Origin: a virus
IMG/VR virus record: IMGVR_UViG_3300024518_005611
Location: 1-37,747 of that record
Strand: one strand, 5' to 3'
DNA length: 37,747 nt
In this document: positions 1 through 7,094 of the stretch, piece after piece
Position numbering within the stretch: the first letter of the stretch is position 1
Layout of the letters: each line of letters begins with the position of its first letter
Notes under the pieces: model-generated
Database searches by the model: none
The model's input: the letters and a program-made list of their open reading frames with translations, nothing else
What the model was told of the DNA's origin: nothing
Position numbers and translations under genes: made by a program

Positions 1-1125
1 ATAAGCAACACCAACTTTACCATCGTTCCAAATTTGTCCACCTTCCTGTTGTTCGATCATGTATGAAGCGGGAACACGAAGTCCACGCCACACTTTACGT
101 TGGAAGTATTCTAAATCTGACAATTCGCCAAGACCTGCACCACCTGGAAGTGTCTCTACACGAGAACCACGACCATCTGGACGAGATGCAAAGAAGAAGT
201 CTTCCGACATTGATTGAGGATTATAAACTGAATCAACTTCAGTCTGTCCACCATGAATGTTTGGAATCTTCTTTTGTTTAATTTCGTTCTTGATATTTTC
301 AAGATATGTTTTTACACGTTGTGGAGGCATTTTACCAACATCGATATAGAACACGCGACGTTCTGGAGCACGCTGTACACGATAGATGATAATAGCATCT
401 TCAAGTAATTCTTTTTGTTTGTGAGCTCGGTAAACAGATCTTAGAATAGATTCACCAAAAGGAGATGTGTCAGACATATCATCGTTCAAAGTGAATCGAA
501 CCATATGACGATCGTCTACAATTTCAGTTTCATATTGAGTATCTTGTTTTGCGCCGAGAGGCATTCCGTAACCAGATTTTGCCTTCTTTGGATCTTTTTT
601 AATCTGCCATGCAACAACTTTGGTTACATCGTCAGGAGCAACAACCGCTGCTACAACATTCTTAGGATGAATGAACATCCACTTAGTGTGAACGCTTTCT
701 GGATCTTTACGAAAGAATACGTCACCGTACTTAACAACCATACGTGAAACTTTGAACAAGCGATTTTCCCAATCGTGAATTCTGTTCCAACGATCGAGCG
801 CTGCCTTAACAGTTAATACTTCAACGCCCTCATATTCTTTAACGTCTTTTGTTTGGATATCAATTTCAAGAGGTTCGTCGGTCTTAGGATTGTTACCAGT
901 CATCTCTTCAGCGATGGTATCAACAGCACGTGCAACTTCAACATCGTTATCCATAAGATCATATTCACGGTATCTCGTCATACGAGAAGCCGATCCTTGT
1001 ATTAATCTTTGGTACCACGTGTAGTTGTTGTACGCACCGACGTCAGCCATTTCCTGGCTGTCGGTCATCTTGATCCGGCCTGGATCAGGGGTTACAACTT
1101 TAAAATATCCGGTCCATTTACTCAT
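1..1125 (-). CDS. 20: Portal vertex protein, gp20-like (partial, C-terminus outside window)
   Basis: The reading frame starts at ATG 1125 and stays open through the left edge, giving 375 residues. It contains QRAPERRVFYIDVG at about residues 255-268 and DMSDTSPFGESILRSVYRAH just before, which are hallmark stretches of T4 gp20, followed by an SRVETLPGG segment. In the family, twelve copies form the portal ring at one capsid vertex, through which terminase packages DNA and to which the neck attaches. It lies 74 nt downstream of the probable tape measure gene on the same strand. A near-consensus late promoter (GATAAATA on the minus strand) ends 29 nt before the start codon; the ribosome binding site is weak. 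The missing part should be the C-terminal third or so, judged from T4 gp20 (about 520 residues). Identity is near certain; completeness cannot be judged. Confidence 0.95.
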   Translation of the reverse strand, partial: MSKWTGYFKVVTPDPGRIKMTDSQEMADVGAYNNYTWYQRLIQGSASRMTRYREYDLMDNDVEVARAVDTIAEEMTGNNPKTDEPLEIDIQTKDVKEYEGVEVLTVKAALDRWNRIHDWENRLFKVSRMVVKYGDVFFRKDPESVHTKWMFIHPKNVVAAVVAPDDVTKVVAWQIKKDPKKAKSGYGMPLGAKQDTQYETEIVDDRHMVRFTLNDDMSDTSPFGESILRSVYRAHKQKELLEDAIIIYRVQRAPERRVFYIDVGKMPPQRVKTYLENIKNEIKQKKIPNIHGGQTEVDSVYNPQSMSEDFFFASRPDGRGSRVETLPGGAGLGELSDLEYFQRKVWRGLRVPASYMIEQQEGGQIWNDGKVGVAY

Positions 1126-1153
1126 TTATTATAGTTCTCAATGTTTAATAAAG

Positions 1154-1161
1154 TATTTATC
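1154..1161 (-). promoter_or_regulatory. T4-type late promoter for portal gene
   Basis: GATAAATA on the minus strand, one mismatch from the T4 late consensus TATAAATA, 29 nt before the portal start. It lies between the tape measure stop and the portal start, so the portal can be transcribed independently late in infection. Confidence 0.6.
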
Positions 1162-1199
1162 ATCACTTTTAATAGGCTACGCAATAGTTGGGTAATTAA

Positions 1200-3269
1200 T
1201 TACGATCGTGGTGCACCTCGAAAGTATTTTCGTCTATTAACGTTTTCGGATCTGGTTTGATTATCAACTGCTGAAGTTTGTCTGTCTGCTTGTTCTTCTG
1301 CGGATCGGTATCGTCTCCCTGCTAGAAAATTTGACTCTTTTTGTAGTTCAATTAATTCATCAGTCTTTTTCCCATTCGTCTCTTCAAGCAGTCTGCGACC
1401 TTCCGCAATTTGTTTTTCTTCCGCAGTATCTTCAATGCCGACCAAATTTTGAAGACCATCAACCATATTCCCGATTCCACCAAAGAACCAATCACCAGCC
1501 TTAGACATTTGATCCGGAATGAGATTCATCAATGTTTTCTCAATACCCGTTCCAATGGCATAACCAACTGCACCTGCTGCTGTTAATGCGGCACCGGTGG
1601 TTGCGAGTGCTGCGCCACCGCTTGCTAAACCAGTTAATGCCTTTGCACCGCCCACTGTTTTTGCAGCCACGCTCGCTCCTCCACCTCCTAACATTTTCAT
1701 GGCTGATAAGAATCCGGCGCCTGTCAGTACACTTGTTAGAGCTGACATTGGTCCTTCAGTCATAGCTGCTGCAAGAGCTTGAGTTGCTAATGTTAATTTA
1801 ACTTGTGATTCTGTTAGGTCTACAGAGTTTTGCGTGGTCATTGCTCCCGTAGGCCCACTAACAACATCTCCAATTTTTCTTCCTTCTGCCAATGCCAGTT
1901 CTGCCATTGCTCCACCTGGACCAAATCTATCCATCATCCCAGTGCTTTCCAGTAATTGAGAAACAACCATTTCTCTTCCAAAATCACCACTCGACATCTC
2001 AGAGCTTATTCTTTTCGTAAGCATGGCCGAAAGTTCCGCGAAACGAGCTTTGTCACCTTTACCACGTAAACCGCCTCGTTGTAAACGAGCCATTTCTTCA
2101 CCTTCGGCGCCCATTCCCAACGCGCCCGCCAAGGCTTGCATTTTAGCTGCTTCTTTCAAACGTGTTTTTGGTGCTGCTGCACCCATTGCTTGCATAGCTT
2201 CAACAGCTCTCATTGCTGCTTCTTGTGTTAATCCATCGATAAATAATTGTTTAGTTACAGATTGTAATTCAAGGAAATACAAACCACGACGTTTTATATC
2301 CATCTTAAACATTTGTTCTCGAGTGGTTTGACCATTAAGTAACTGTGAGTTCATTTCTTTGAATTGATCAGTTGTCATTGACAAGGTGCTGTGTAAATCC
2401 TTGTATATGTTTTGTTGCTCTTTTAAAAATTCTGTTTGCGTGATTCCCACCGCTCCTAGGTTTCTAAACGTTCGTGTACTTTCTGCTGCAAACAGTGCAC
2501 CTTCTTTTAGACTTCCTGTGAACTCACCCAGTTCCCATGCACTCTTCTCCATCATGTCACTGAATGCATCACTAGACATACCTGACGCTTCAATTGCGTT
2601 ACGATACTGACCTTGGGTTTCAATCAATTCAACTTGAGACATTCCCATCATTCGAGCTTGAAGAATTCCCTGTTGAGTCATGTCAACACCGGAACGCATC
2701 GAAGCAGTAGTTACGTCATATAGTTGCTTACCTGCGGCCATGGCAAGAACCTTTACTGCGTTAAAGGCTTTTCCTAATCCTTCACTTCTCCGCCCTGCTT
2801 GTTCAAGTTTTTCGTTTACATCGCCCAGTATTTCAATTTGTTCATTATATCTGTCCGAAACAATTACAAGGGGTTTCTCCAAATCACTAAGTCGTGCACC
2901 AATCTCCCTGAGTTGTTCTTCTGCTTGTTGTTCTGTGATTAAGTTTTTTTCTTTTTGTTCCTTGATCTTTATGAACGTTTTTATATTAAACTTGTTGTAA
3001 CGTTCTTGTGCTCTATACACATCATCAATGTTTTTAATCAACCTGCCTTGTGCTCTTATCTGTTTATTGGCAGATTTTTGCATTTTCTTTGACATTTGGT
3101 CAGCTAATTTCTGTGAGCGTTTTGCTATTGCTGCTTCTTCATCACTAACAGCACCGCGACTTTTGAGCGCTGATCCGCCTCCCATGCTACCTTCCGATTC
3201 CATAGTTTTATGCATAGCCTTAAGTTCGGCTAACATTTGGGATTGTATTATGGTTGGATCTGTGGCCAT
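1200..3269 (-). CDS. Probable tail tape measure protein (gp29-like role)
   Basis: The 689-residue protein starts at ATG 3269 (MATDPT). The frame stays open 61 codons further upstream, but that stretch runs through the divergent promoter region and into the opposite gene, so I reject the longer start. The N-terminal 200 residues are charged and coiled-coil-like. Residues about 505-575 form a long Gly/Ala-rich hydrophobic segment (around GGAALATTGAALTAAGAVGY), and a charged helical tail follows. This is the usual architecture of tape measure proteins, which fill the tail tube and set its length. At roughly 0.15 nm per residue it would predict a tail near 100 nm (inference). The divergent neighbour is gp26/gp51-like, and tail assembly chaperones normally adjoin the tape measure gene. 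No diagnostic gp29 motif was recognised; another internal or membrane-active virion protein is possible. Confidence 0.65.
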   Translation of the reverse strand: MATDPTIIQSQMLAELKAMHKTMESEGSMGGGSALKSRGAVSDEEAAIAKRSQKLADQMSKKMQKSANKQIRAQGRLIKNIDDVYRAQERYNKFNIKTFIKIKEQKEKNLITEQQAEEQLREIGARLSDLEKPLVIVSDRYNEQIEILGDVNEKLEQAGRRSEGLGKAFNAVKVLAMAAGKQLYDVTTASMRSGVDMTQQGILQARMMGMSQVELIETQGQYRNAIEASGMSSDAFSDMMEKSAWELGEFTGSLKEGALFAAESTRTFRNLGAVGITQTEFLKEQQNIYKDLHSTLSMTTDQFKEMNSQLLNGQTTREQMFKMDIKRRGLYFLELQSVTKQLFIDGLTQEAAMRAVEAMQAMGAAAPKTRLKEAAKMQALAGALGMGAEGEEMARLQRGGLRGKGDKARFAELSAMLTKRISSEMSSGDFGREMVVSQLLESTGMMDRFGPGGAMAELALAEGRKIGDVVSGPTGAMTTQNSVDLTESQVKLTLATQALAAAMTEGPMSALTSVLTGAGFLSAMKMLGGGGASVAAKTVGGAKALTGLASGGAALATTGAALTAAGAVGYAIGTGIEKTLMNLIPDQMSKAGDWFFGGIGNMVDGLQNLVGIEDTAEEKQIAEGRRLLEETNGKKTDELIELQKESNFLAGRRYRSAEEQADRQTSAVDNQTRSENVNRRKYFRGAPRS

Positions 3270-3300
3270 ATTTTTGCTCAAGTGGATATGATTAGTAGAG

Positions 3301-3308
3301 TATTTATG
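3301..3308 (-). promoter_or_regulatory. T4-type late promoter for tape measure gene
   Basis: CATAAATA on the minus strand (one mismatch from TATAAATA), 32 nt before the ATG at 3269. It is divergent from the late promoter at 3345-3352. Confidence 0.65.
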
Positions 3309-3344
3309 TACAGGGTACCGTGAGTTTTGCCAAGGGGTACATTC

Positions 3345-3352
3345 GATAAATA
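3345..3352 (+). promoter_or_regulatory. T4-type late promoter for gp26-like gene
   Basis: GATAAATA followed by C, 34 nt before the start of the gp26-like gene. A GGAGA ribosome binding site lies between promoter and start. Together with 3301-3308 it forms a divergent late promoter pair in a 116-nt intergenic space. Confidence 0.65.
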
Positions 3353-3385
3353 CTTGACATACAACATATTCGGAGAATATAAGAA

Positions 3386-4243
3386 ATGACCAATGAACAA
3401 GACACTGTTGCTGAACTATCAGCTGGTGTTCCCACACAACCAGCACCAACAAACCCTCTACTTGCTAGAATTCAAATGCCAGGTGAGACCTTTAAACTAC
3501 CATCGGGTGGTTTATTCTATACTAACGGTGAATTAGCAGATCATGTAAAAGATGCTGAAGTACAAGTGCATCCAATGACAGTTTTGGATGAGATAATGAT
3601 CAAAACTCCTGATATGTTATTCAGTGGTAAGGCTGTTCAAGAAGTGTTTGGCCGATGCATTCAAGATGTCATCAAGCCTAATCAACTATTAGCAAAGGAT
3701 GTGGATTTCTTGTTGTTATGTCTTCGAAAGGTATCATATGGTGATACGCTTGAGATGGAAGATGTGCACTACAATTGTCCAGCTAAGAAAGAGAAGGAAG
3801 AAGAACCAGAAGCTCACACATACCCTATTGATATCAACACATTCATCAAGAATAGTAAGTTAATGGATCCAACCACAACCAAGCAATACTTTTTTGTAGA
3901 GTTACCAAATCAACAAAAAGTTAATATAACTCCGATTAGATTTGAAGATTTTGTTACTTTGATGCAAGTTCAAGACGACGATGTAAAAACTCCTGAGGAG
4001 CAGGTATTTGAATTAACAAAAACACTGGGTAACATCATAGTTAATGTTGACGAGACAACTGATAAGAAATTAATTGTAGAATGGTTGCGTAAACTTAAGC
4101 CCGAATATTTGAGAATACTACACGCTCGTTTGGAAGATACTGTTCAATGGGGACCAGATTTTAAATATACCTACAACTGTAAAGATTGTGGTCAGGCGCG
4201 AGAGGTCGTCGCTCCAATGAACCCTTTAGCTTTTTTTACATAA
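3386..4243 (+). CDS. 26: Baseplate hub assembly protein, gp26-like
   Basis: A 285-residue protein with the layout of the T4 gp26 baseplate family: an N-terminal LPSGGLFY element (about residues 38-45), a helical middle, a YNCP cysteine element near residue 130 followed by a charged KKEKEEEPE insert, and a C-terminal YNCKDCG zinc-binding-like pair followed by MNPLAFF. In T4, gp26 is needed to build the baseplate hub; in related myophages this gene sits in the tail assembly chaperone position. T4 gp26 is about 208 residues, so this one is longer. The stop codon lies immediately after a run of seven T residues, which appears to be a -1 frameshift site into the next frame. GGAGA precedes the ATG by about 10 nt. 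Family assignment is from motif pattern only. Confidence 0.8.
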   Translation: MTNEQDTVAELSAGVPTQPAPTNPLLARIQMPGETFKLPSGGLFYTNGELADHVKDAEVQVHPMTVLDEIMIKTPDMLFSGKAVQEVFGRCIQDVIKPNQLLAKDVDFLLLCLRKVSYGDTLEMEDVHYNCPAKKEKEEEPEAHTYPIDINTFIKNSKLMDPTTTKQYFFVELPNQQKVNITPIRFEDFVTLMQVQDDDVKTPEEQVFELTKTLGNIIVNVDETTDKKLIVEWLRKLKPEYLRILHARLEDTVQWGPDFKYTYNCKDCGQAREVVAPMNPLAFFT

Positions 4244-4467
4244 CGATCAAGAACGGAATCGTTGAAGATATTCAACGAATGTTTAATGGACTTGAGCGTG
4301 ATATAGACATTCTACTTCAGAATGTCATTGAACTGTGTTATTTTATGCGTGGTGCTATTTCTTACGAAGAAATGATGATGAGAACGGCCGGTGAAAGACA
4401 ACGTATAGGCGATTTCATCAGGAAGCGACTCGAAGCAGAATCGAAGAAGATGAATCCAAATTACTAA
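4186..4467 (+). CDS. 51: gp51-like baseplate hub assembly segment, probably translated as a -1 frameshift extension of gp26
   Basis: This frame is -1 relative to the gp26-like gene. Its only upstream start candidate is a TTG at 4186 inside gp26 with no evident ribosome binding site, and the first ATG is at 4279. The protein-like sequence begins at the slippery run (YITIKNGIVEDIQRMF...) and contains CYFMRGAISYEEMMMRT and ERQRIGDFIRKRLEAE, the pattern of small T4 gp51-like hub assembly factors. Slippage at 4231-4237 would give one 360-residue gp26-gp51 fusion (284 plus 76 residues). Initiation at ATG 4279 would give only 62 residues. T4 has separate gp26 and gp51. Presence of a real coding segment is well supported; the way it is translated is inference. 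Confidence 0.75.
   Translation: MWSGARGRRSNEPFSFFYITIKNGIVEDIQRMFNGLERDIDILLQNVIELCYFMRGAISYEEMMMRTAGERQRIGDFIRKRLEAESKKMNPNY
4231..4263 (+). promoter_or_regulatory. Candidate programmed -1 frameshift site (slippery T7 plus stem-loop)
   Basis: Seven consecutive T (4231-4237) are read as T TTT TTT in the gp26 frame, followed by ACA and the stop TAA. Four nt after the run, AACGAT (4242-4247) can pair with ATCGTT (4258-4263) around a 10-nt loop. A slip of -1 bypasses the stop and enters the gp51-like frame at TAC 4237. This resembles the T TTT TTG-type sites known in tail assembly genes of other phages; the stem is short. Confidence 0.6.
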
Positions 4468-4476
4468 TCTTCTTCG
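4442..4476. terminator. Hairpin between convergent gene ends, possible bidirectional terminator
   Basis: CGAAGAAGAT (4442-4451) and ATCTTCTTCG (4467-4476) form a perfect 10-bp stem with a 15-nt loop. It covers the end of the gp51-like frame and abuts the stop of the prepilin gene. No T tract follows on either strand, so it may instead act by structure alone. Confidence 0.45.
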
Positions 4477-5139
4477 TTAGTGTCCTGCCATCTTCCAAGC
4501 TAAATGATATCTTTCCGATGAGGTATAAGATGCAGCTGGCGCTGAATCTGAATTCATATTATCTGTTGTAGCAGCACTACGAATACTTCCCGTATCTGCT
4601 TTATCATCATCGTGCCACCCATCAATGATACGTGCATATTCACCTGTCATGTTACTAAAAATTATAACATGTTGACCTATACCTAAAGATCCATCTTGAA
4701 TACCAATGTCACTACTATCAAATGGATGAGGTGGGCGGGTAAGATCGTTTCCAGTTCCAGCAATTAATCCTGCTGCCCGCAAGTGAGCAAAAAATTTGAG
4801 TGTTTCCTGTTCACCATTTGTAGGTGGTGTAGACTCGTCTAAATTCCAATCATCTCCATATCCAACATAACCATTACCGTCGCCGTTCATTTCGGGCATT
4901 CCAGTATACATAGTAAATGTAACATCAGCGGATGGATCATCTCCTGGGAATTCACGATAACGATCGTAATACAAGTCTCTTGCTGAAACCAATCCGCTTT
5001 GCACAACTTGCATTTTTTTCAATTTAGTATTGGTAACCATTTCTGAAGCTTTTAATACTCCACCCACAAGCAATGCAATGACAATTAATATCATTGCAAT
5101 TTCTACTAATGTGAATCCTTTTTGAGTATCATTTTTCAT
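4477..5139 (-). CDS. Type IV prepilin / pseudopilin-like protein
   Basis: The 220-residue protein starts at ATG 5139; a TTG start 18 nt earlier is less likely. It has a classic class III prepilin signal: leader MKNDTQKG, then FTLVE with the conserved Glu at mature position 5, then a hydrophobic helix (about residues 14-33). The globular part has a YYDRYREFPGDDP element, NGDGNGYVGYG, a LKFFAHLRAAGLI helix and an ERYHLAWKMAGH end, the pattern of bacterial pilin-like proteins. A prepilin peptidase would cut after Gly8. It lies 5 nt after the stop of a small membrane protein gene, with a host-type promoter upstream of both, and is oriented against the late gp26 block. The phage role is unknown; being swapped into or jamming a host pilus or type II secretion pseudopilus is an inference. 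Acquisition from a bacterial chromosome is likely. Confidence 0.88.
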   Translation of the reverse strand: MKNDTQKGFTLVEIAMILIVIALLVGGVLKASEMVTNTKLKKMQVVQSGLVSARDLYYDRYREFPGDDPSADVTFTMYTGMPEMNGDGNGYVGYGDDWNLDESTPPTNGEQETLKFFAHLRAAGLIAGTGNDLTRPPHPFDSSDIGIQDGSLGIGQHVIIFSNMTGEYARIIDGWHDDDKADTGSIRSAATTDNMNSDSAPAASYTSSERYHLAWKMAGH

Positions 5140-5144
5140 ATGTG

Positions 5145-5366
5145 TTAATCCATACAATCGTATCCTTGACCAATGTCGAGACCATTATACTTTTGTGGAG
5201 GACGTTCTACCTTCTTACATTGAGTATAATCAACAAACACTGCTTGTTTCGCAATAGAGTCAGATGAAATGATGACTATACTGATAGTGTGTTGATGAAA
5301 AAGAAAGATTGATCCTACTCCAATTACAAAGAATAAGATTATCCCGTTTAAAATATTGCTTACCAT
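5145..5366 (-). CDS. Small single-pass membrane protein, unknown function
   Basis: A 73-residue protein with one N-terminal hydrophobic helix (about residues 5-24, ILNGIILFFVIGVGSIFLF) and a polar C-terminal domain of about 45 residues containing two cysteines (TQCKK and YDCMD). GGAAAGG lies 2 nt before the ATG. The gene is the first of a two-gene unit with the prepilin, which starts 5 nt after its stop, under a sigma70-like promoter. The context suggests envelope function, possibly assisting or anchoring the prepilin, but nothing in the sequence identifies it. Confidence 0.7.
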   Translation of the reverse strand: MVSNILNGIILFFVIGVGSIFLFHQHTISIVIISSDSIAKQAVFVDYTQCKKVERPPQKYNGLDIGQGYDCMD

Positions 5367-5394
5367 TACCTTTCCAGTTAAATTATGTTAGGTA

Positions 5395-5422
5395 ATTATA
5401 CCACATGACCCTAAAAAGTCAA
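5395..5422 (-). promoter_or_regulatory. Sigma70-type (early) promoter for membrane protein/prepilin unit
   Basis: On the minus strand TTGACT (5417-5422), a 16-nt spacer and TATAAT (5395-5400). The -10 is followed by TACC, exactly as in the promoter before the late sigma gene (14354-14381). It lies 29 nt before the ATG at 5366. Confidence 0.75.
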
Positions 5423-5454
5423 GCGTTAAAATAGGTAATAATGGCTTGTTTGAA

Positions 5455-7062
5455 TCAGATCTTTTTATATGAATCTTTCCACCATTCTGGCAAGAGTTGG
5501 TGGGTTTGTTGATGCAAATAACCAAAGGATTCGTCGAGAATGTATACAGATCCAACGTCCTCAGGACCACGTACAATGCGTCCTCCGCCCTGAATAATGT
5601 CAATTATGGCACATCTACGGTACCACTCATTTGACATATCCATACGGCGTTTAATCCACTGATCACCGAGTGATCCAAACGGAACCTTGGCAAAGATAGC
5701 AAAACGCGCCAAATCATCCTTCAAATCGAGTCCTTCGGTGCTTGAAGGTGAGATTAAAACGCTTGGTCTTGATGAATCAATAAATGCAGTAATAACATCA
5801 TTTCTATTGAGACCTGAATCGGGATTATGATGGTATATTTCTTGATTAACACGTCCTTCAAGCTCACTGACCAACCACTCAGCTATTTTGAAATTGCCTG
5901 TGTGAATGAGGCCACTTTCTTCGCCGTGCATTGTCAACAATGTTTTGATACTCTCGGACATTGCATCCTTCCCTGCTTCGTTTTCAGCCCACTTCCAATT
6001 CATCTTGGTTTGTGGCATGTAATACACCGGACGATTCTCAATGGGAAATTCAGACGGGAGTGAAAGGAATGCTGCTTCGTCTGGATTGATTCCAAGATCG
6101 CGACAAAATCCATCTTTGTTTAAAACTGTAGATGACATAAACAAGAATTGTTCAGCCATTGGTTTGACGATTGTATTAAATGCGTGAGCACCTTTCAATC
6201 TACGAAACTCGAATCTGACTTTGTCGTAAACAAGTACATACTCTTCTTCCATTTCTTCCAGTCGGTCCATCGTATATTCACGTGCTTCACTGAGATGCTT
6301 TTCCAATTCAGCTAATTCTCTCATCTGTGAAAATTCTGTTTTGGACATTTGCGAAACATCCATGCTTTCAAGATATTCCAAATTCTCTTTCATATCGAAG
6401 AATGTCTTTGATATCCCTGGCACATACACTTCCTGTACATATGCAACAGCGTCTTCAAGATTTGTTGCCTGTTGAAATTTTACTTTATAATGTTTGCACC
6501 GCCACTCTGCTATTTCAAGAATATCAAATCCAACGAGCTGTTCTTCAAGTGTGTGACACTCATCCAATATCATTAGACGTCGTTTCTTAATTGATCTATC
6601 ACTGTTTCTGAATAAATTTGTATAAGCCCATACTCCCAAACCAAGTCTGTAATTCATAACTGTGTTAGTAGCGGCTACTGCTCGATTACGGCTTTGCTCA
6701 TAAGGACAATGTTCGCATACTGGTTTAACTAAACTACCAATAGCACAGTTTGTGTTTCTCGATTTGCAGGTGTAATTTGATTTACCATAAAATGAAGATA
6801 GATCAATACGATCTACATCATAAAATGATTCTTCATATTGTAATTGTAAGATACGTTGAGGTGTGAGAACAAATGATTGTCCGCCCCGATATAATCCATA
6901 TGTGAGTCCTATATTTGATTTACCAGCTCCCACAGGTGCTTCTAATATTAAGTATTTTTTGTCTTCATTTTCAGCAAGCCACGGAAGGGCTATTTCTTGA
7001 TTCTTACGAGGAGGGTAATCGAATGGCCATAGCTCCATAATGTTTTCAGGTTTATTCATCAT
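5455..7062 (-). CDS. XPD/DinG-like superfamily 2 DNA helicase with iron-sulfur cysteines
   Basis: A 535-residue protein counted from ATG 7062 (a TTG at 7074 and an ATG at 7059 are alternatives). Walker A APVGAGKS is at residues 42-49. Four cysteines at about 99, 106, 116 and 119 lie between motifs I and II, where XPD/DinG/Rad3 helicases bind a 4Fe-4S cluster. The DEAH-type box DECH is at 167-170, a central long charged helical insert follows, and motif VI QGGGRIVRG lies near the C-terminus. Relatives unwind DNA 5'-3', including forked or D-loop structures, so a role in phage replication or recombination is likely. This is not a T4 core gene. No good ribosome binding site is visible; a sigma70-like promoter overlaps the start region. 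Family call is confident, role inferred. Confidence 0.88.
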   Translation of the reverse strand: MMNKPENIMELWPFDYPPRKNQEIALPWLAENEDKKYLILEAPVGAGKSNIGLTYGLYRGGQSFVLTPQRILQLQYEESFYDVDRIDLSSFYGKSNYTCKSRNTNCAIGSLVKPVCEHCPYEQSRNRAVAATNTVMNYRLGLGVWAYTNLFRNSDRSIKKRRLMILDECHTLEEQLVGFDILEIAEWRCKHYKVKFQQATNLEDAVAYVQEVYVPGISKTFFDMKENLEYLESMDVSQMSKTEFSQMRELAELEKHLSEAREYTMDRLEEMEEEYVLVYDKVRFEFRRLKGAHAFNTIVKPMAEQFLFMSSTVLNKDGFCRDLGINPDEAAFLSLPSEFPIENRPVYYMPQTKMNWKWAENEAGKDAMSESIKTLLTMHGEESGLIHTGNFKIAEWLVSELEGRVNQEIYHHNPDSGLNRNDVITAFIDSSRPSVLISPSSTEGLDLKDDLARFAIFAKVPFGSLGDQWIKRRMDMSNEWYRRCAIIDIIQGGGRIVRGPEDVGSVYILDESFGYLHQQTHQLLPEWWKDSYKKI

Positions 7063-7065
7063 TAT

Positions 7066-7094
7066 ATTATACAAGGTAGCTTCGCAATCGTCAA
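7066..7094 (-). promoter_or_regulatory. Sigma70-type (early) promoter at the helicase start
   Basis: On the minus strand TTGACG (7089-7094), a 17-nt spacer and TATAAT (7066-7071). Transcription would begin near 7059, at or inside the first ATG codons, implying a leaderless message or a later start (ATG 7038). The -35 element overlaps a 7-bp hairpin. Confidence 0.55.

Noticed and set aside
3270-3452. Longer start for the tape measure protein (61 extra residues)
   Set aside because: The extension crosses both late promoters and part of the gp26 gene on the other strand; its residues look like antisense translation.
5388-5603. Minus-strand frame overlapping the helicase end and prepilin promoter
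   Set aside because: It overlaps the helicase C-terminal coding region in another frame and runs through a good promoter; no protein pattern.
4477-7062. A bacterial chromosome segment carrying a prophage (suggested by prepilin and DinG-like genes)
   Set aside because: Both genes are flanked closely by T4-type phage genes and use the same promoter types, so they are accessory phage genes rather than host DNA.
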